Shown: positions 22,411-33,082 of the stretch, piece after piece
Layout: each line of letters opens with the position of its first letter
Position numbering within the stretch: position 1 is the first letter of the stretch
From: Gnetum montanum
Lineage: Eukaryota; Streptophyta; Gnetopsida; Gnetales; Gnetaceae
Length of the DNA: 64,000 nucleotides
NCBI GenBank assembly: GCA_015680685.1
Contig: MNCI01000003.1
Span: 799,748 to 863,747, forward strand
Reading direction: 5' to 3'
Notes under the pieces: generated by a model
The model's input: only the letters and a program-made list of their open reading frames with translations
The model's database searches: none
What the model was told of the DNA's origin: nothing
Translations under genes and position numbers: made by a program

Positions 22411-24230
22411 TGAAACACCACAAAAATTTTAGCAACACTTCTAGACAACTTTAAAGCCTCTGAAATGGCTTCAAGCAGTCCACCATGGAGCAAGTAAGGG
22501 CCCCCTGGGGCCCATAGATCACAACGGCAAGTCTCAGTATCAAGAATCATCCATTTCAAGGTCAAAAAGTGTAATTTTTGCTAAGTACAATGCACTCGTA
22601 AGGATTAGCATCACCAATGTTTGGGGCCCCGAAACTAAGTCAAAATAGGCTGAAATTAAGCACAAGGACCCCCCATGACCTTCGCCAAGGTCCCTAGCAG
22701 CTCCCAACCTTCAAAAAATCAAGATTCGGGCCTTAAATGAGGTGTTTTCGATTGATTACACTACGTCTACATTTTCTTGTGCTGCAGAACATAAGGATGC
22801 GTAAAATACTATTCATTGTGTGAATACTATTCACTACGTAAAATATTATTCACCGCACAAACACTATTCATCGAAGTTTCAGAAAATTCTAGAAAAGTTT
22901 CAAAAAATGGCAGAAGATCCTCAACATCAGCAACTTCTGGAAAATCAAAATTCAGGCCTTAAATGAGGTGTTTTTGGTTGATTATGTTGTGGCTACACTT
23001 TCTTACGCTACATAGCGTAAGGATGCGTAAACACTATTCACAGCATAAAATACTATTCATCACGTCAACACTATTCACTGCGTAAAATACTATTCATGGC
23101 GTGAACACTATTCATCAACTTCTAGAAAATTTCAGAAATATTTCAGAAAATGGCAGAGAAATATCAGCATCAGCAACTTTCAGAACATTCCAGAAAATTT
23201 CAGAAAGACTCAGGAACAAAGAAGTTTCACGCAAACGGGGTGAAATTTCTCTTGTTGTATATTTCATTGTAAATCGACATGTGTGGGCATGTTAGGCCCT
23301 CATGTTTAAATTAAATGTACTTTCATGGGCTTGAATAGCCCATAAATTGTAAAAAATGATGTACCTAGTCAAGAATGTAGTTTGCCAACACACATCTAAC
23401 TCATGCACAACTGTCCGACACATATCCAACTCTTGCCAGCATGNTCCAACACACATCTAACTCATGCACAACTATCCGACACATATCCAACTCTTGCCAG
23501 CATGCATCCAACCCAAGCACAACTGTCCATTGGACACATGTTACTAGATCCACTTTCCACTCATCTCTCAGCCATTGATTCCATTCTGAAATTCTGTGCT
23601 GGAGCCCGGCCCAACCCTATAAATACCCTGTCAATTCACATAAATTAGAAAAAAGGGAGGGGGGGCAATTGGAGAGATGGATGAATTCTGAGAAGGACAG
23701 AATCTGCAATCCTTGGGTGCTCGGCACACCTGACTGTTGGCATCCAAGTATTTCTCACATTCATCACATCACATCATCACATCATCACTTCAGACATCAT
23801 CCCGGGGCTTAGTGCTTGACCTGCTATCCACACATGCAGCTACACTTTGACCAGTGCATACCTTTTTATTAAACAATACAATACAGTTCATTGCCTTCCA
23901 TTTACATTGTTTAGTTCTATTTATGATTTTTTTACAATATAGTTCTGTCTACACTTTAGTTATAATTCAATACACTCTGTTTACATTTTGTGTCGCTATT
24001 TGCATTCCATTTACATCTCGTTTACATCGTTCACGATAACCCTAGCGCTAGCCGTAGCTTACGCTCGGGGAAGTCCTTGGTTGATTTGCATGCAAACCAT
24101 CCAAGGCACTCTACCTTCGTTCCATTTTCCAGCTTGCCCTCAAGCAAAGGCGGGGTCAGCTGTGGCTGCTCAATGATCTTTCGATGTCTGTTTCCCTTCC
24201 AGCCTCACACCAGCGATTTAGGTCAGTACA
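22411..24230 (+). repeat. Element D 3' LTR
   Basis: It runs from TGAAACACC to CAGTACA, 1820 bp, with a TATAAAT box at 23618-23624. The upstream part holds an internal duplication of about 230 bp (22720-22940 against 22945-23070), runs of CGTAAAATACTATTCAY units of about 18 bp (22798-22880 and 23030-23120), and one perfect palindrome CTTACGCTA-CA-TAGCGTAAG near 23011-23030. An N at 23444 is flanked by 59-bp direct copies (23385-23443, 23446-23504). Confidence 0.92.
23385..23504. other. Assembly join with duplicated 59-bp flank and N at 23444
   Basis: 23385-23443 and 23446-23504 are the same sequence apart from one base, on either side of the N. It is best read as unmerged contig overlap inside the element D 3' LTR. 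Confidence 0.88.
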
Positions 24231-24350
24231 AAAATGACAACAAAAAATGATGACATAAAATGCAGATTGCAAAACAAAAATAGGAAAGAAGAAAATAGAA
24301 AGTAGAAGCAACAATAGCATCATAGAAAAGGGAGTAGCATAGTAGCTTAC
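24231..24350 (-). other. Intron of the antisense gene, right piece
   Basis: On the minus strand this begins with the donor GTAAGC at 24350 and is T-rich, as plant introns are. Element D is inserted at its far end, and its other end must lie left of 12171. Confidence 0.5.
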
Positions 24351-24472
24351 TGGGTTGATGGAGTTTCCTCCCATACCACAACACGTGCCTACGACAGACG
24401 CCCCAAGGTATCCTTCACATCATCTACCTTGGCGAGCGCTAGGTGTTTGCGTTCTCTCTTGGGTACCATCAT
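24351..24472 (-). pseudogene. Antisense gene of element B, first exon
   Basis: Two adjacent ATGs (24470-24472 and 24467-24469) open a basic N-terminus, MVPKRERKHLALAKVDDVKD. One TAG follows, then ARVVVWEETPSTQ-like residues, and the exon ends at CCA before GTAAGC. It lies about 130 bases downstream of a TATA box. The basic start could be a nuclear localisation signal. Phase to the next visible exon (12102) does not fit directly, so at least one exon was probably lost when element D and its deletion arrived. Confidence 0.55.
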
Positions 24473-24603
24473 CTTGGTTACAGATTCTTTTTTGGTTGCT
24501 ATGCTTAATCACCCTGATCTTTGCTAATGCAACTTATCTACGCTCTAGATGTGGGTTTTGTGCTCTTACGGTGAAAATAATGAGTTTACCGGGGGTAAAC
24601 CCC

Positions 24604-24611
24604 TATTTATA
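24604..24611 (-). promoter_or_regulatory. TATA box of the antisense gene
   Basis: Minus strand GGCTATAAATAGGGG is a good plant TATA box. A start site about 30 bases on (near 24575) would leave a leader of about 100 bases before the ATG at 24472. It lies inside element B, away from any LTR, so it is an internal promoter. Confidence 0.6.
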
Positions 24612-24739
24612 GCCAATACGGTGAAAAGGAACTTGCCATTCTCTCTCCTCGATTAATGTGGGATGTTCATATAGCATAGAAATCCTACCATAGTGTAGCA
24701 GCACTATTTGCATCGTGATAGGTGGGTCCAATCAAAAAA

Positions 24740-25215
24740 TTTGACCCACTTTAAACTAGCCATTTGCCTTCGTTAGTACAACTCGTTAGCGGTCCACAAG
24801 GACCTTAAACTAGCAGTTTTGATGCATACATTCAAATCTCATTAGCGGTCCACAAAGACCTTAAACTAGCAATTTCGATGCATAGTTACGACTTGTTAGT
24901 GGTCCACAAAGACCTTAAACTAGTAGTTCTCATGCATAGTTTTGGCCTCATTAGCGGTCCACAAAGACCTTTAAACTAGTAGCTTTGACACATAGTTTCA
25001 ACTAAGTTAGCGGTCCGCAAAGATCTTAAACTAATACCTCATAGTTTCATTAAAATAGCTTGTTAGCAATCCATAAAGATCTTAAACTAGTACTTTAATT
25101 CACGAATCTAACCCATTAGCAGTCTGCAAAGACCATAAACTAGTGGTTTTACACTTTTGTATTTAGGCGGTCCGCTACAACCTTATACTGGCAAACTGCA
25201 AACTTTGTATCATGT
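24740..25215 (+). repeat. Element B array 2 (GCGGTCCACAAAGACCTTAAACTAG units)
   Basis: About eight units of 55-58 bp have the core GGTCCACAAAGACCTTAAAC followed by TAG and a variable tail. GGTC...GACC makes a short hairpin in each unit. The array stands between the promoter of the antisense gene and the start of pol. Confidence 0.9.
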
Positions 25216-25336
25216 TTCTGATCATTTAAGATTTTTCATATTTCATTATTGCTTTGTAAATGTTTTCTATGCATTGTTACTACAAACATGTAGCCCTTGA
25301 CTTGGCATTTATCTCATTGTGGAAAGTTGAGCAAGA

Positions 25337-26450
25337 ATGGCAATGCATCATGATCTTTCTTCACCTCTAGCCTTAACAGGTCCACATGGCAAGCTTGCAA
25401 AACAACTGAACCTAGAGTCAATAGACTGGGAATCATCTATAGATAGCACTGTAGCATCCTTAGAAACATCCCCAGATTGGCCCAAACATCTAGTCTAAGC
25501 CCTAGATTTAGAGGCCAGGGATGTAACCAAGGATCCTCTCATTGAGATGCCTGTGACCACATCTAGGGGGAAAATAAAAACGTTAAAACTTAACTCCCTC
25601 CTAGACTCGGAAACATATAAAGATGTATCCAAGATACTACAAGATAACATAGAAGTATTAGCGTGGTCTTATAATGACATGCCAAGTTTAGACTCAAGGC
25701 TCATACAACACAACATTGTCTTAGATTTGCATATGAAAGCAGTTAAGTAGAAGGATCGTAAGGTTAAACTAGAGATTGCACTAGCCGTATGGGATGAAAT
25801 CACCAAGCTGTATCAAGCTGGTTTCATCCGGGCAGTTGATTACTCAGAGTGGGTGTCAAACATCGTTGTGGTTTCTATGAAAATGGGAGGAATATGAATC
25901 TATATAGACTTCTGGGATCTGAACAAAGCCATGATCAAGGATGACTTCCCATTGCTGAGTATTGATCAACTCATCGACACTACGGCTGGTCATGCTCTAT
26001 TATCCTTCATGGATGGTTTCTCCAGGTACAACCAAATTCGCATCAACCCAGAGCATCAGTTAACAACAACTTTCATGATCCCATGGGGTACTTTTTGTTA
26101 CACTATGATGCCCTTTGGGCTCAAAAATGCCAGATCAACCTACCAGAGAGTCATGACATACATCTTTAGTGACTACATCCTAGAAACGCTGAACGACTAC
26201 GTTGATGACATAGCGGTCAAATATAAAGAGGCTGCTGATCATCCCAACGATCTAGATGTAGTCCTCAAGTGCTGCCAGATGCATGATTTACACCTTAACC
26301 AAAAAAAGTGTGTCTTTGGGGTGAGAACTGGATGCATGTTAGGGTTTGTAGTATCAGAGGCTAGAATATGAGTGGACCTTGACAAAGTTAAGGCCATCAT
26401 CAATCTAGCCCCCCCTACAAACCTTAAATAATTTCACGAGTTGCAAGGCA
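25337..26450 (+). pseudogene. pol: Element B pol: linker and reverse transcriptase (decayed)
   Basis: ATG 25337 starts the linker (MAMHHDLSSPLALTG), with SPDWPKHLV and IEVLAWSYNDMPSLD. RT shows YQAGFIRAVDYSEWVSNIV, FMDGFSRYNQIRI, WGTFCYTMMPFGLKNA and the YVDD box (LNDYVDDIAVKY, about 26193-26226), open for 146 codons at 25931-26371. It is interrupted by stops, for example 25747, 25897 and 26369. Motif spacing equals that of element D. Confidence 0.9.
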
Positions 26451-27530
26451 AGGTACACTTCATTAGAAGGTTTATAGCAAAGTTGACTAACAAGTTACAC
26501 CGCATGCAACATCTACTAAAGAAAGGGGCTAACTTCGAATGGACATGACAATGCCAACAAGCCTTTGATGATCAAAAGAAAGAGCTTTTACACCTTCCGA
26601 ATGTTTACCCACCATAGAGGGATAAGCCCTTCTATATCTACCTTGCCACCTCATACATGTCTATTGCAACACTGTTATGTCAGAGACGAGATGACGGCTC
26701 TGAGATTCCAGTGTATTACTTAAGTCATGCACTGATAGTGTATGAGGAAAAATACAATGAGGTGGAGAGAAACTACCTTGCCCTAGTATTTGCATTAAAA
26801 AATTGAAGGCATTATCTATTTCGTAGCAAGGTTAACATCATTTGCAAGAGCAATGTACTCCAGGATATCATAAATAATCTATATGAAAGTAGTAGGATAG
26901 CTTGGTGGAAAGCCACAATAGCGGAATTCGATTTGGATTATGTGAACCAATCATTGATGAAAGGTCAAGCTATAGCTACGCAACTCATGACCTCACCCAT
27001 CGACAATTGGGCAATCATAGATCCCAAATTCCCTAACGAGCATGTTAGCTCTATCAATGCAATCCCATCACATCTTGAAGCTACTTTGCATTTTGATGGT
27101 GCCTCGACCACTTGAGGAGGTAGTGCAACTACCGTCATTATGTTCCCCTTTGGGAAAATGCAACCCTTTGCTTATTGTTTTGTGTTCTTTTGTACGAACA
27201 TTATGGTAGAGTATGAAGGATTACTCAGGGGCCTCCTAGTAGTGCAAGCATTAAGCATTCAACACCTGGTAATTCGTGGCGAGTCACAACTCATTGTGAA
27301 TCAAATCACTAAGGTCTACACCTACAAAGCTACACATCTGCAACCCTATTATGACCTAGCGAAAAATTTTCTCAAACAGTTTGTAACAACAGATGTTCAA
27401 CACGTGCCACGTAATGAAAACACCATAGTAGACACCTTGGCCACCCTAGCGTTAAATGTGCCACCACACTTGTTCGCACGTTTTTCCGCTTTGATTACGA
27501 GTGTACAGAGCCTATCACTCAGGTAGTACA
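26451..27530 (+). pseudogene. pol: Element B pol: RNase H and archaeal-type RNase H (decayed)
   Basis: RNase H (PFYIYLATSYMSIATLLCQ, VYYLSHALIVYEEKYNEVE) is followed at about 27075-27480 by the second RNase H. That domain shows HFDGASTT, VEYEGLLRGL, VIRGESQLIVNQ (Glu in place of the usual Asp) and NTIVDTLATLAL. Several stops fall between open stretches. It confirms Tat membership independently of element D. Confidence 0.9.
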
Positions 27531-28795
27531 TGTAGCCTTTGTAAGTGCTGTGGATACCCAGGAGTGGTACGCCAACATTAAAGCCTACCTCCAATATGGC
27601 GAGCCCCCATGCTAATTGAAATCTACCTAGAGAGATGCAATCCGTAAGCGTGCTCGACAATATGTGCTCATGGGAGACAATGCCCTGTGTAGATGCTCCT
27701 TTGACGGGATATTGATGGCATGCGTAAATGAGGAGCAAGTGTAGAAGGTCATTAATGAGGTACACGAGGGACTATGTGGTGGACACATAGCACTTAGGGC
27801 CATGGTAGAAAAAATCAGACGCCTAGGGTACAATTGGCCTCACATGGAGCATGATTGCCTAGCCAAAGTTAAGACTTTTGATACATGCCAAAGATACGCA
27901 AATCTTATACACGTTTCACCTACAGAGTTGCACCCGATGCAGATCATGTGGCCTTTCTAACAATGGGGACTAGACATTATAGGACCTATCATGCCCAAGT
28001 CTTCCGTAGGGCATAGCTTCATCATCACCGCCACCGAGTATTTTACAAAGTGGGTGGATTCTATTCCCCTTAGGAAGAGTACATCTCAATAGGTTTGCCA
28101 CTTCATCTTAGATAACATCGTAATGAGGTTTGGGCTTCCCATGACTATTGTGATCGACAATGGGCCATAATTTAGTAGTGCGGAAACCAAAACTTTTTAT
28201 AGGAATCTTGGCATTAGGAAATTGTTCTCCTCACCATACTACCCATAGGAAAATGGACAGGAAGAAGCTATGAACAAGTCCATCATAAACTTGCTCAAGA
28301 AAATGCTTAACAAAAGCAAGGGGTGATGGCATGAGCAAATCCTCTATGTGTTATGGGCTTACAGGACAATGTGCAGGATGGCCATAGGTAAAACTCCTTG
28401 CAGTCTTGTTTATAGATCTAAAGCGATGTTACCTCTTGAGTTGCAAGTACCGTCACTTTGAATGATCCTATCAAACGTCGTGAGCGAAGCCTGGAATAAT
28501 GACTCAAGGATCATGGACCTCGACTCCATAGAGGAGGAGCGTGCACAGACACTGGGTCACATAGAGTATTATCAAAATAGGCAATGACAGAAGCATCATG
28601 CAAACCCACATCAATGGTAGATTAAAAAGGGGAACCTCATTCTCAAGGCTATTTATGAGCATGTGAACAAATTCTCAGAAAACTGGGAAGGTCCATTCAT
28701 GGTATGGGAACGAGGCCTTCAAGCTAGCAGACATGGATGGTAATGAGTTCGCAAATCCTATGAATCACTCATATCTCAGGCCATACTACATTTGA
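27531..28795 (+). pseudogene. pol: Element B pol: integrase (decayed)
   Basis: Zinc domain: VHEGLCGGHIALRAM and CQRYANLIHVS (the first Cys of the pair is kept as DTCQ). Core: GLDIIGPIMPKSSVGHSFIIT, FTKWVDSIPLRKS, IDNGP, and a changed third site (ENGQEEAMNKS). The C-terminal part ends near TGA 28793-28795. It has more than ten stops. Confidence 0.88.
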
Positions 28796-28819
28796 AGCAT
28801 GAGCAAGGTAAGCAAATCA

Positions 28820-29215
28820 TCTGTTATGATGTAAAACTAGCACAGGACGTCCGCTACGATGTAAAATTGGCAAAGCAAATATTTACTACAACGTAAAATT
28901 AGCAAAGCACATCCTCTACGACATAAAATTGGAAAAGGCAGTCCACTATGACTATAAACTAGCACAAACTATCTGCCATGATGTAAATTGGCAAAGCATG
29001 TCTGCTACAATGTTAAACTGGCCAATCCACCATCCACTATGATGATAAACTAGCACAACAATCTACTAGGACCTTAAACTAGCACAACGACTATCCGCTA
29101 TGACGATAAACTAGCACAACAGTTTGCTAGGACCTTAAACTAGCACCACTATCTGCTAGGACCTTAAACTAGTGCACCAAGGTCTATTGAGATCTTAAAC
29201 CAGCATAGTAGATGG
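28820..29215 (+). repeat. Element B array 3 (CTACGATGTAAAACTAG units)
   Basis: About a dozen irregular units of about 30 bp have cores TCCGCTACGATGTAAAATTG, CTATGACGATAAACTAGCAC and CTAGGACCTTAAACTAGCAC. It begins 25 bases after the integrase stop, the same place as array 2 of element D. Confidence 0.88.
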
Positions 29216-30497
29216 TCCACCAGAATGTAGTCTATGATGCTAAGAAAACACCCACTAGAATATGTGCAACGCCACTACCCCTGGCATCTTGCTGATCCTC
29301 TGGAGATGTTGTATGACATCTTGCTGACCTTCCAGAGCTACCGCCACCATGACCCATTGCCCTGGTAGTAGCTTCTATTGTCAGCACTTGCTGTTGGAGT
29401 CCCAACACTATTGTGCCCTAGCCACAAAGTTGCTACCCTCCAGCCCCCACCATTGCCCAAGTGCAAAAGACGTTCAGCTATTGGGCACCTCACCTTATAG
29501 CTGAACTGCATAATGTTTGCCTTGGGCAGGGATTCTTGAGCACTCATATCACAGTAATTCCTAGCTTTCTTAGTGTCGACATCTCCACACTGATGCTGCC
29601 ACAATCGTTGCTAGACTTTCTAGTTTGGACATCACATGGCTCAGCAACAACATCCATTGCCCCAGCAGCATTCAAAGCAAGCAAGACCTTTGCCCTTATT
29701 TTACATCATGATTGTTTCTTTTAGTTTTCTCTCTGTTATGTTTACAGGATATGTACCAGAGGGGCATTGGTCAAAGGTGCATTTCACCATGATGGTAGGA
29801 CGCTACATCGTTCCAAGGTGGTCATCCTAACTAGCTTGGCTACTTAGGAGTGCACATCCTGTCATCCCCTTAACCTCCTTTAGTTCATTCCTTACACCCA
29901 AAATTCTCTTCCTCACACCTCTTTTACAAATTTTTCCTGATGCCTATAAAGCCATCCCATATGCCCAACCACAAAGTCCATGATGCACGTAATGTAACTC
30001 ACTGCATGGGAAGCATCTATAGGTAGGTTAAAGCCCCACATGGATGTAACACAACTCATCTTGTGAAAGAAACACTTGTCCTACAACAATAAGGTTGTTT
30101 GAAAATGTAAATGATAGAACAACAAAAGAAAAGAGTAAAAGAGAAAAAGGTCATGCAAAAAAATGTGCCTAAAACAAATGGCACATTAGCTGTTTCAAAG
30201 TGACCATCTCTAAGAATTCTAACTGGAGGTCTAAGGTTAGTAAAAGAAAAGATGATCACACAAACAATTCCCTCACAAGAATTTTGATGAGGAATCTTGC
30301 TAAGTTTCATCTTCACCTTTTTCCAAACTTGCTCCCTCTAGTTCAACCTCTCGCCTTTCCCTACACAACCATCCTAGCACCCTTAAGCATAGCTAAGAGA
30401 CATCTTGGAAATTACTGAGGAGTGATGTTAGCATCTTGTCTATTATGGTGTTTCGTACTCTTTGTCGGCATCTCTCGGGTCTGTACTCCAGATGTCA
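29216..30497 (+). other. Element B 3' untranslated region
   Basis: This is non-coding sequence between array and polypurine tract. The last part (GTATTTCGTACTCTTTGTCGGCATC near 30449) matches the end of the element D region (GGTGTTTTGCACTTCTTTGTCGACG near 22340), both just before the purine tract. The ORFs it contains on either strand have no support. Confidence 0.65.
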
Positions 30498-30512
30498 ACA
30501 GAGAGGGGCCAA
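30498..30512 (+). promoter_or_regulatory. Element B polypurine tract
   Basis: ACAGAGAGGGGCCAA lies directly before the 3' LTR of element B. Confidence 0.85.
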
Positions 30513-32355
30513 TGAAACACCATAAAATTTCGAGACCCTCTTGCTTTACCAATGTCTTGGAATTCAGGCAAGGGATTTCCACAAGTGCGGTGTCATGGCA
30601 GTTTGGCAGGGAATGGATGCTCTGAGTTTAGACTATCCAGTTTGACAAGTTTTCTACCTCTAGAATTGAGAAGGTTGATGGAATCTCTGGCCTACCCACC
30701 AGGACAATTCACCTAGCTAATAGTTTACTCTGAAATCATGCTAAGAGTTGTCGATGATGCTTAGGATGCGCAAAATAGTTCAGCAAGTTTTCTAGTGAAG
30801 AAGCTTGCTACGCTACACTACACTATGTAGCGTAGCAAGCCTCAGATGATAATTGCCTAGGAAATCAAGTGCAAACTATTGCAGAACAAGGTGCTATACT
30901 ATGCTACGCTACATAGCGTAGCATAGCGTAGCAAAGGTAAAATAGAAAGGCCCAGCTTACCAAGTGGTCCCAATGAAGAAATTGCACTCGATAAGAACTC
31001 TAGCCTTGAAAATCGGTTGCCTCGTTCGACTTCAAGTCCTTTAGCAAAGTGTCTTACTAGAAAGTGGTAGATTAAGCAAAAATTAGGATATGCCAGCTAC
31101 TACACCAGCAATAAATGTTTCAAATGAAAGTTCAACAAGTTTAGAGGCTCCCCTTTGCAAAAGGTAAAATTTGCAGCTGTTAGCATGGTTAAAGCTTCAA
31201 ACAAGTGTTTGCAACTTCAGCATGAGTCGTAGATAAAGCCAGCTTCTACACTACGTAGCGTAGAAAACATGAAAACTATATGAAATGCTTTAAAAGTTAG
31301 CTCGACGTGTGCTAAACCTTCCAGCAGATGAAATTGACTTCAATGCAAGTTTCTTTTTCAAACTAGTGGCTATGCTATGCTATGCTACATAGCGTAGCAC
31401 ATCGTAGCAAACTACTACGCTATGCCAATGTGCTATGCTACATAGCATAGCGTAGTAGCTACGCTATTGCCAGTGTGCTTCATTTCTCACTTGCATTGTT
31501 TGCACACTTGATGCCAACACTCCCAGTTTCGACAACATGATTGCAGCATAGCAAGTTCACAACTGGCTTTGCATATCCATGTAATACGAGAACGAAAGCA
31601 TCTCCTGGGTCTAGGACACGCTTCATCCATGCCTCATTTCTTATGTGCTCCTAGCCCTATAAATACCCTGACGAGAAATGCTCAAAGGGTTGGCAAATTA
31701 AGAATCCTTTTGGTTGGCAGGTTCAAAAATTGAGAATCCTTTTGGTTAGCATGTTGGAAAATTGAGAATCCTTTTGGTTGGTACGGTGGAAAATTGAGAA
31801 TTCTGTTGGCAAGTTGGCAAATTGGCAATTTGTTGGGTTGGAAAATTTTAGCGGTTGACATCTTTTGCATTAGCACTTGGCATTAGCTTTTTGCTTGTTG
31901 GGATTTTGCACTGCTAGCTTTTAAGCTTGTACTCAAAAAAACATAGTTGAGGTATTTCGAGCGTTTCGGTCATTCCTAGACTCTCCGTGCACCTCCAGCA
32001 TTGTGTAAGTTGTTATACATTTTCAAGAAAAGAAGAGAATCAAACCTATGACTTTGCGGTGGTGCATTTTCTTATCCCAGTTACTCTATTATTTCTTTAT
32101 TGTCATCACTGCTCATCAACATTTTCTTTATTATGGCATTCATTGATCATCGGTTAGATCTCACGTATTTTACACTTAAAACTACATTTACAAAAGGTTA
32201 AGTTACACTAGTTAAGTTCCTTTTTGATTGACTAGACTATTCAGTGTGCCCTATTTCCGTTTTATCTAGCATGGCCCTCACATAGATTTAGGGTTAAAAC
32301 TATTCATCCAACAACCTCTTAGTGTTTCCAGCCACTGACGTTTTCAGTTGCTACA
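30513..32355 (+). repeat. Element B 3' LTR
   Basis: 1843 bp, from TGAAACACC to GCTACA, with a TATAAAT box at 31658-31664. It carries its own palindrome set: 15-bp arms at 30803-30817 and 30826-30840; about 20-bp arms around 30894-30935 with two mismatches; 13-bp arms at 31412-31424 and 31446-31458 overlapping CTATGCTA-CA-TAGCATAG at 31433-31450. The copies are not identical to those in the 5' LTR, yet the pairing is kept in most. Confidence 0.92.
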
Positions 32356-32938
32356 TGTATCTGAGCACACATTTGTGTATGGTAATAAAGACGAACTTCA
32401 TGATAAAACTTGCAGCATACAGATTAAGATAATTAGTAATTAATTATTATTGAATGTTTAATACTTTCCTAGTTAATTAATTTCTCTCTCAACCTTTGAC
32501 CCTCTTAGTTAAGTACACTCAGTACAATTGCTTTGAGCATGCGTGTAGCGCTTGGTAACCTAGTAACGATTAGAATTTGGTAATCATAATAGCGTTGCAC
32601 TGGTTTAGGATGTGTATGGCAAGTGGGAATGGATACTGGTGTTAGGAACATTTAGAAACTAGTTAATGAATAGTTAATGTAAGTTAGCCACTTAGTTCTC
32701 TCTCCTTCTCTTTATTAGTAGAAGACATAGAAAAGGTAAAAGCCATAAAAATCATATACCTCAATCTTACTTAACCATACAACCATGACAATACAAGTAA
32801 GTTTGGGAAGACAACGATTGATTAACCCTGAGTGTTCCATTAAGGTGTGTAAGCACTTAGTCCTTGGAGTTTGATCGGATCATGTGTGAAACAGTCGTAT
32901 TCGTATGGTTGAGTGTAGGGGTACCTCGCCACTCATCA
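32356..32938 (+). repeat. Element A 5' LTR, right part
   Basis: It continues the LTR broken at 3765 and aligns with 38697-39261 of the 3' LTR, ending CTCATCA at 32938. Confidence 0.9.
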
Positions 32939-32957
32939 TTATCGCCATTGCCAGGGA
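32939..32957 (+). promoter_or_regulatory. Element A primer-binding site (tRNA-Asp type)
   Basis: TTATCGCCATTGCCAGGGA directly follows the LTR. Apart from a few transitions it equals the complement of the 3' end of plant tRNA-Asp (TGGCGCCGTTGCCGGGA). The related element F has the same site at 59869-59887. Confidence 0.75.
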
Positions 32958-33082
32958 CTTAATTGTTTGTGCACTACGTAGAACATAGGGAATCATTCAT
33001 ATTTTTGGAACACTAGAACAAACCCTTAGGATTAATCAAAGAAGGACAAGACAATGGTACATTGCACACCGAACAAGACAAA

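Larger units (their letters stand above)
12171..24230 (+). mobile_element. Element D: Tat-type Ty3/gypsy element with truncated 5' LTR
   Basis: The 3' LTR (22411-24230) is whole: TGAAACACC to CAGTACA, 1820 bp. Only the last 651 bp of the 5' LTR remain (12171-12821), matching 23579-24230. Internal order is primer site, gag, linker-protease, repeat array, pol, repeat array, 3' untranslated region and polypurine tract. There is no antisense gene. It sits inside element B, in an intron of the antisense gene. The missing 5' LTR start means no target duplication can be read, and some adjacent B DNA was probably lost with it. The remaining LTR parts differ mostly by C/T and G/A changes. Confidence 0.9.
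3766..32355 (+). mobile_element. Element B: full-length Tat-type Ty3/gypsy element
   Basis: It is bounded by LTRs 3766-5619 and 30513-32355, both starting TGAAACACC and ending GCTACA. Internal order is primer site, gag, protease, repeat array, antisense gene, repeat array, pol (RT, RNase H, archaeal-type RNase H, integrase), repeat array, 3' untranslated region, polypurine tract. Flanks are TTTAC on the left and TGTAT on the right, a diverged target duplication matching 3 of 5 bases; joining the flanks restores the LTR of element A. Element D is nested at 12171-24230. All frames are broken. Confidence 0.9.

Noticed and set aside
29338-29724. Overlapping ORFs on both strands after the element B array
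   Set aside because: They lie in the 3' untranslated region. They have no known motif and no counterpart in element D.
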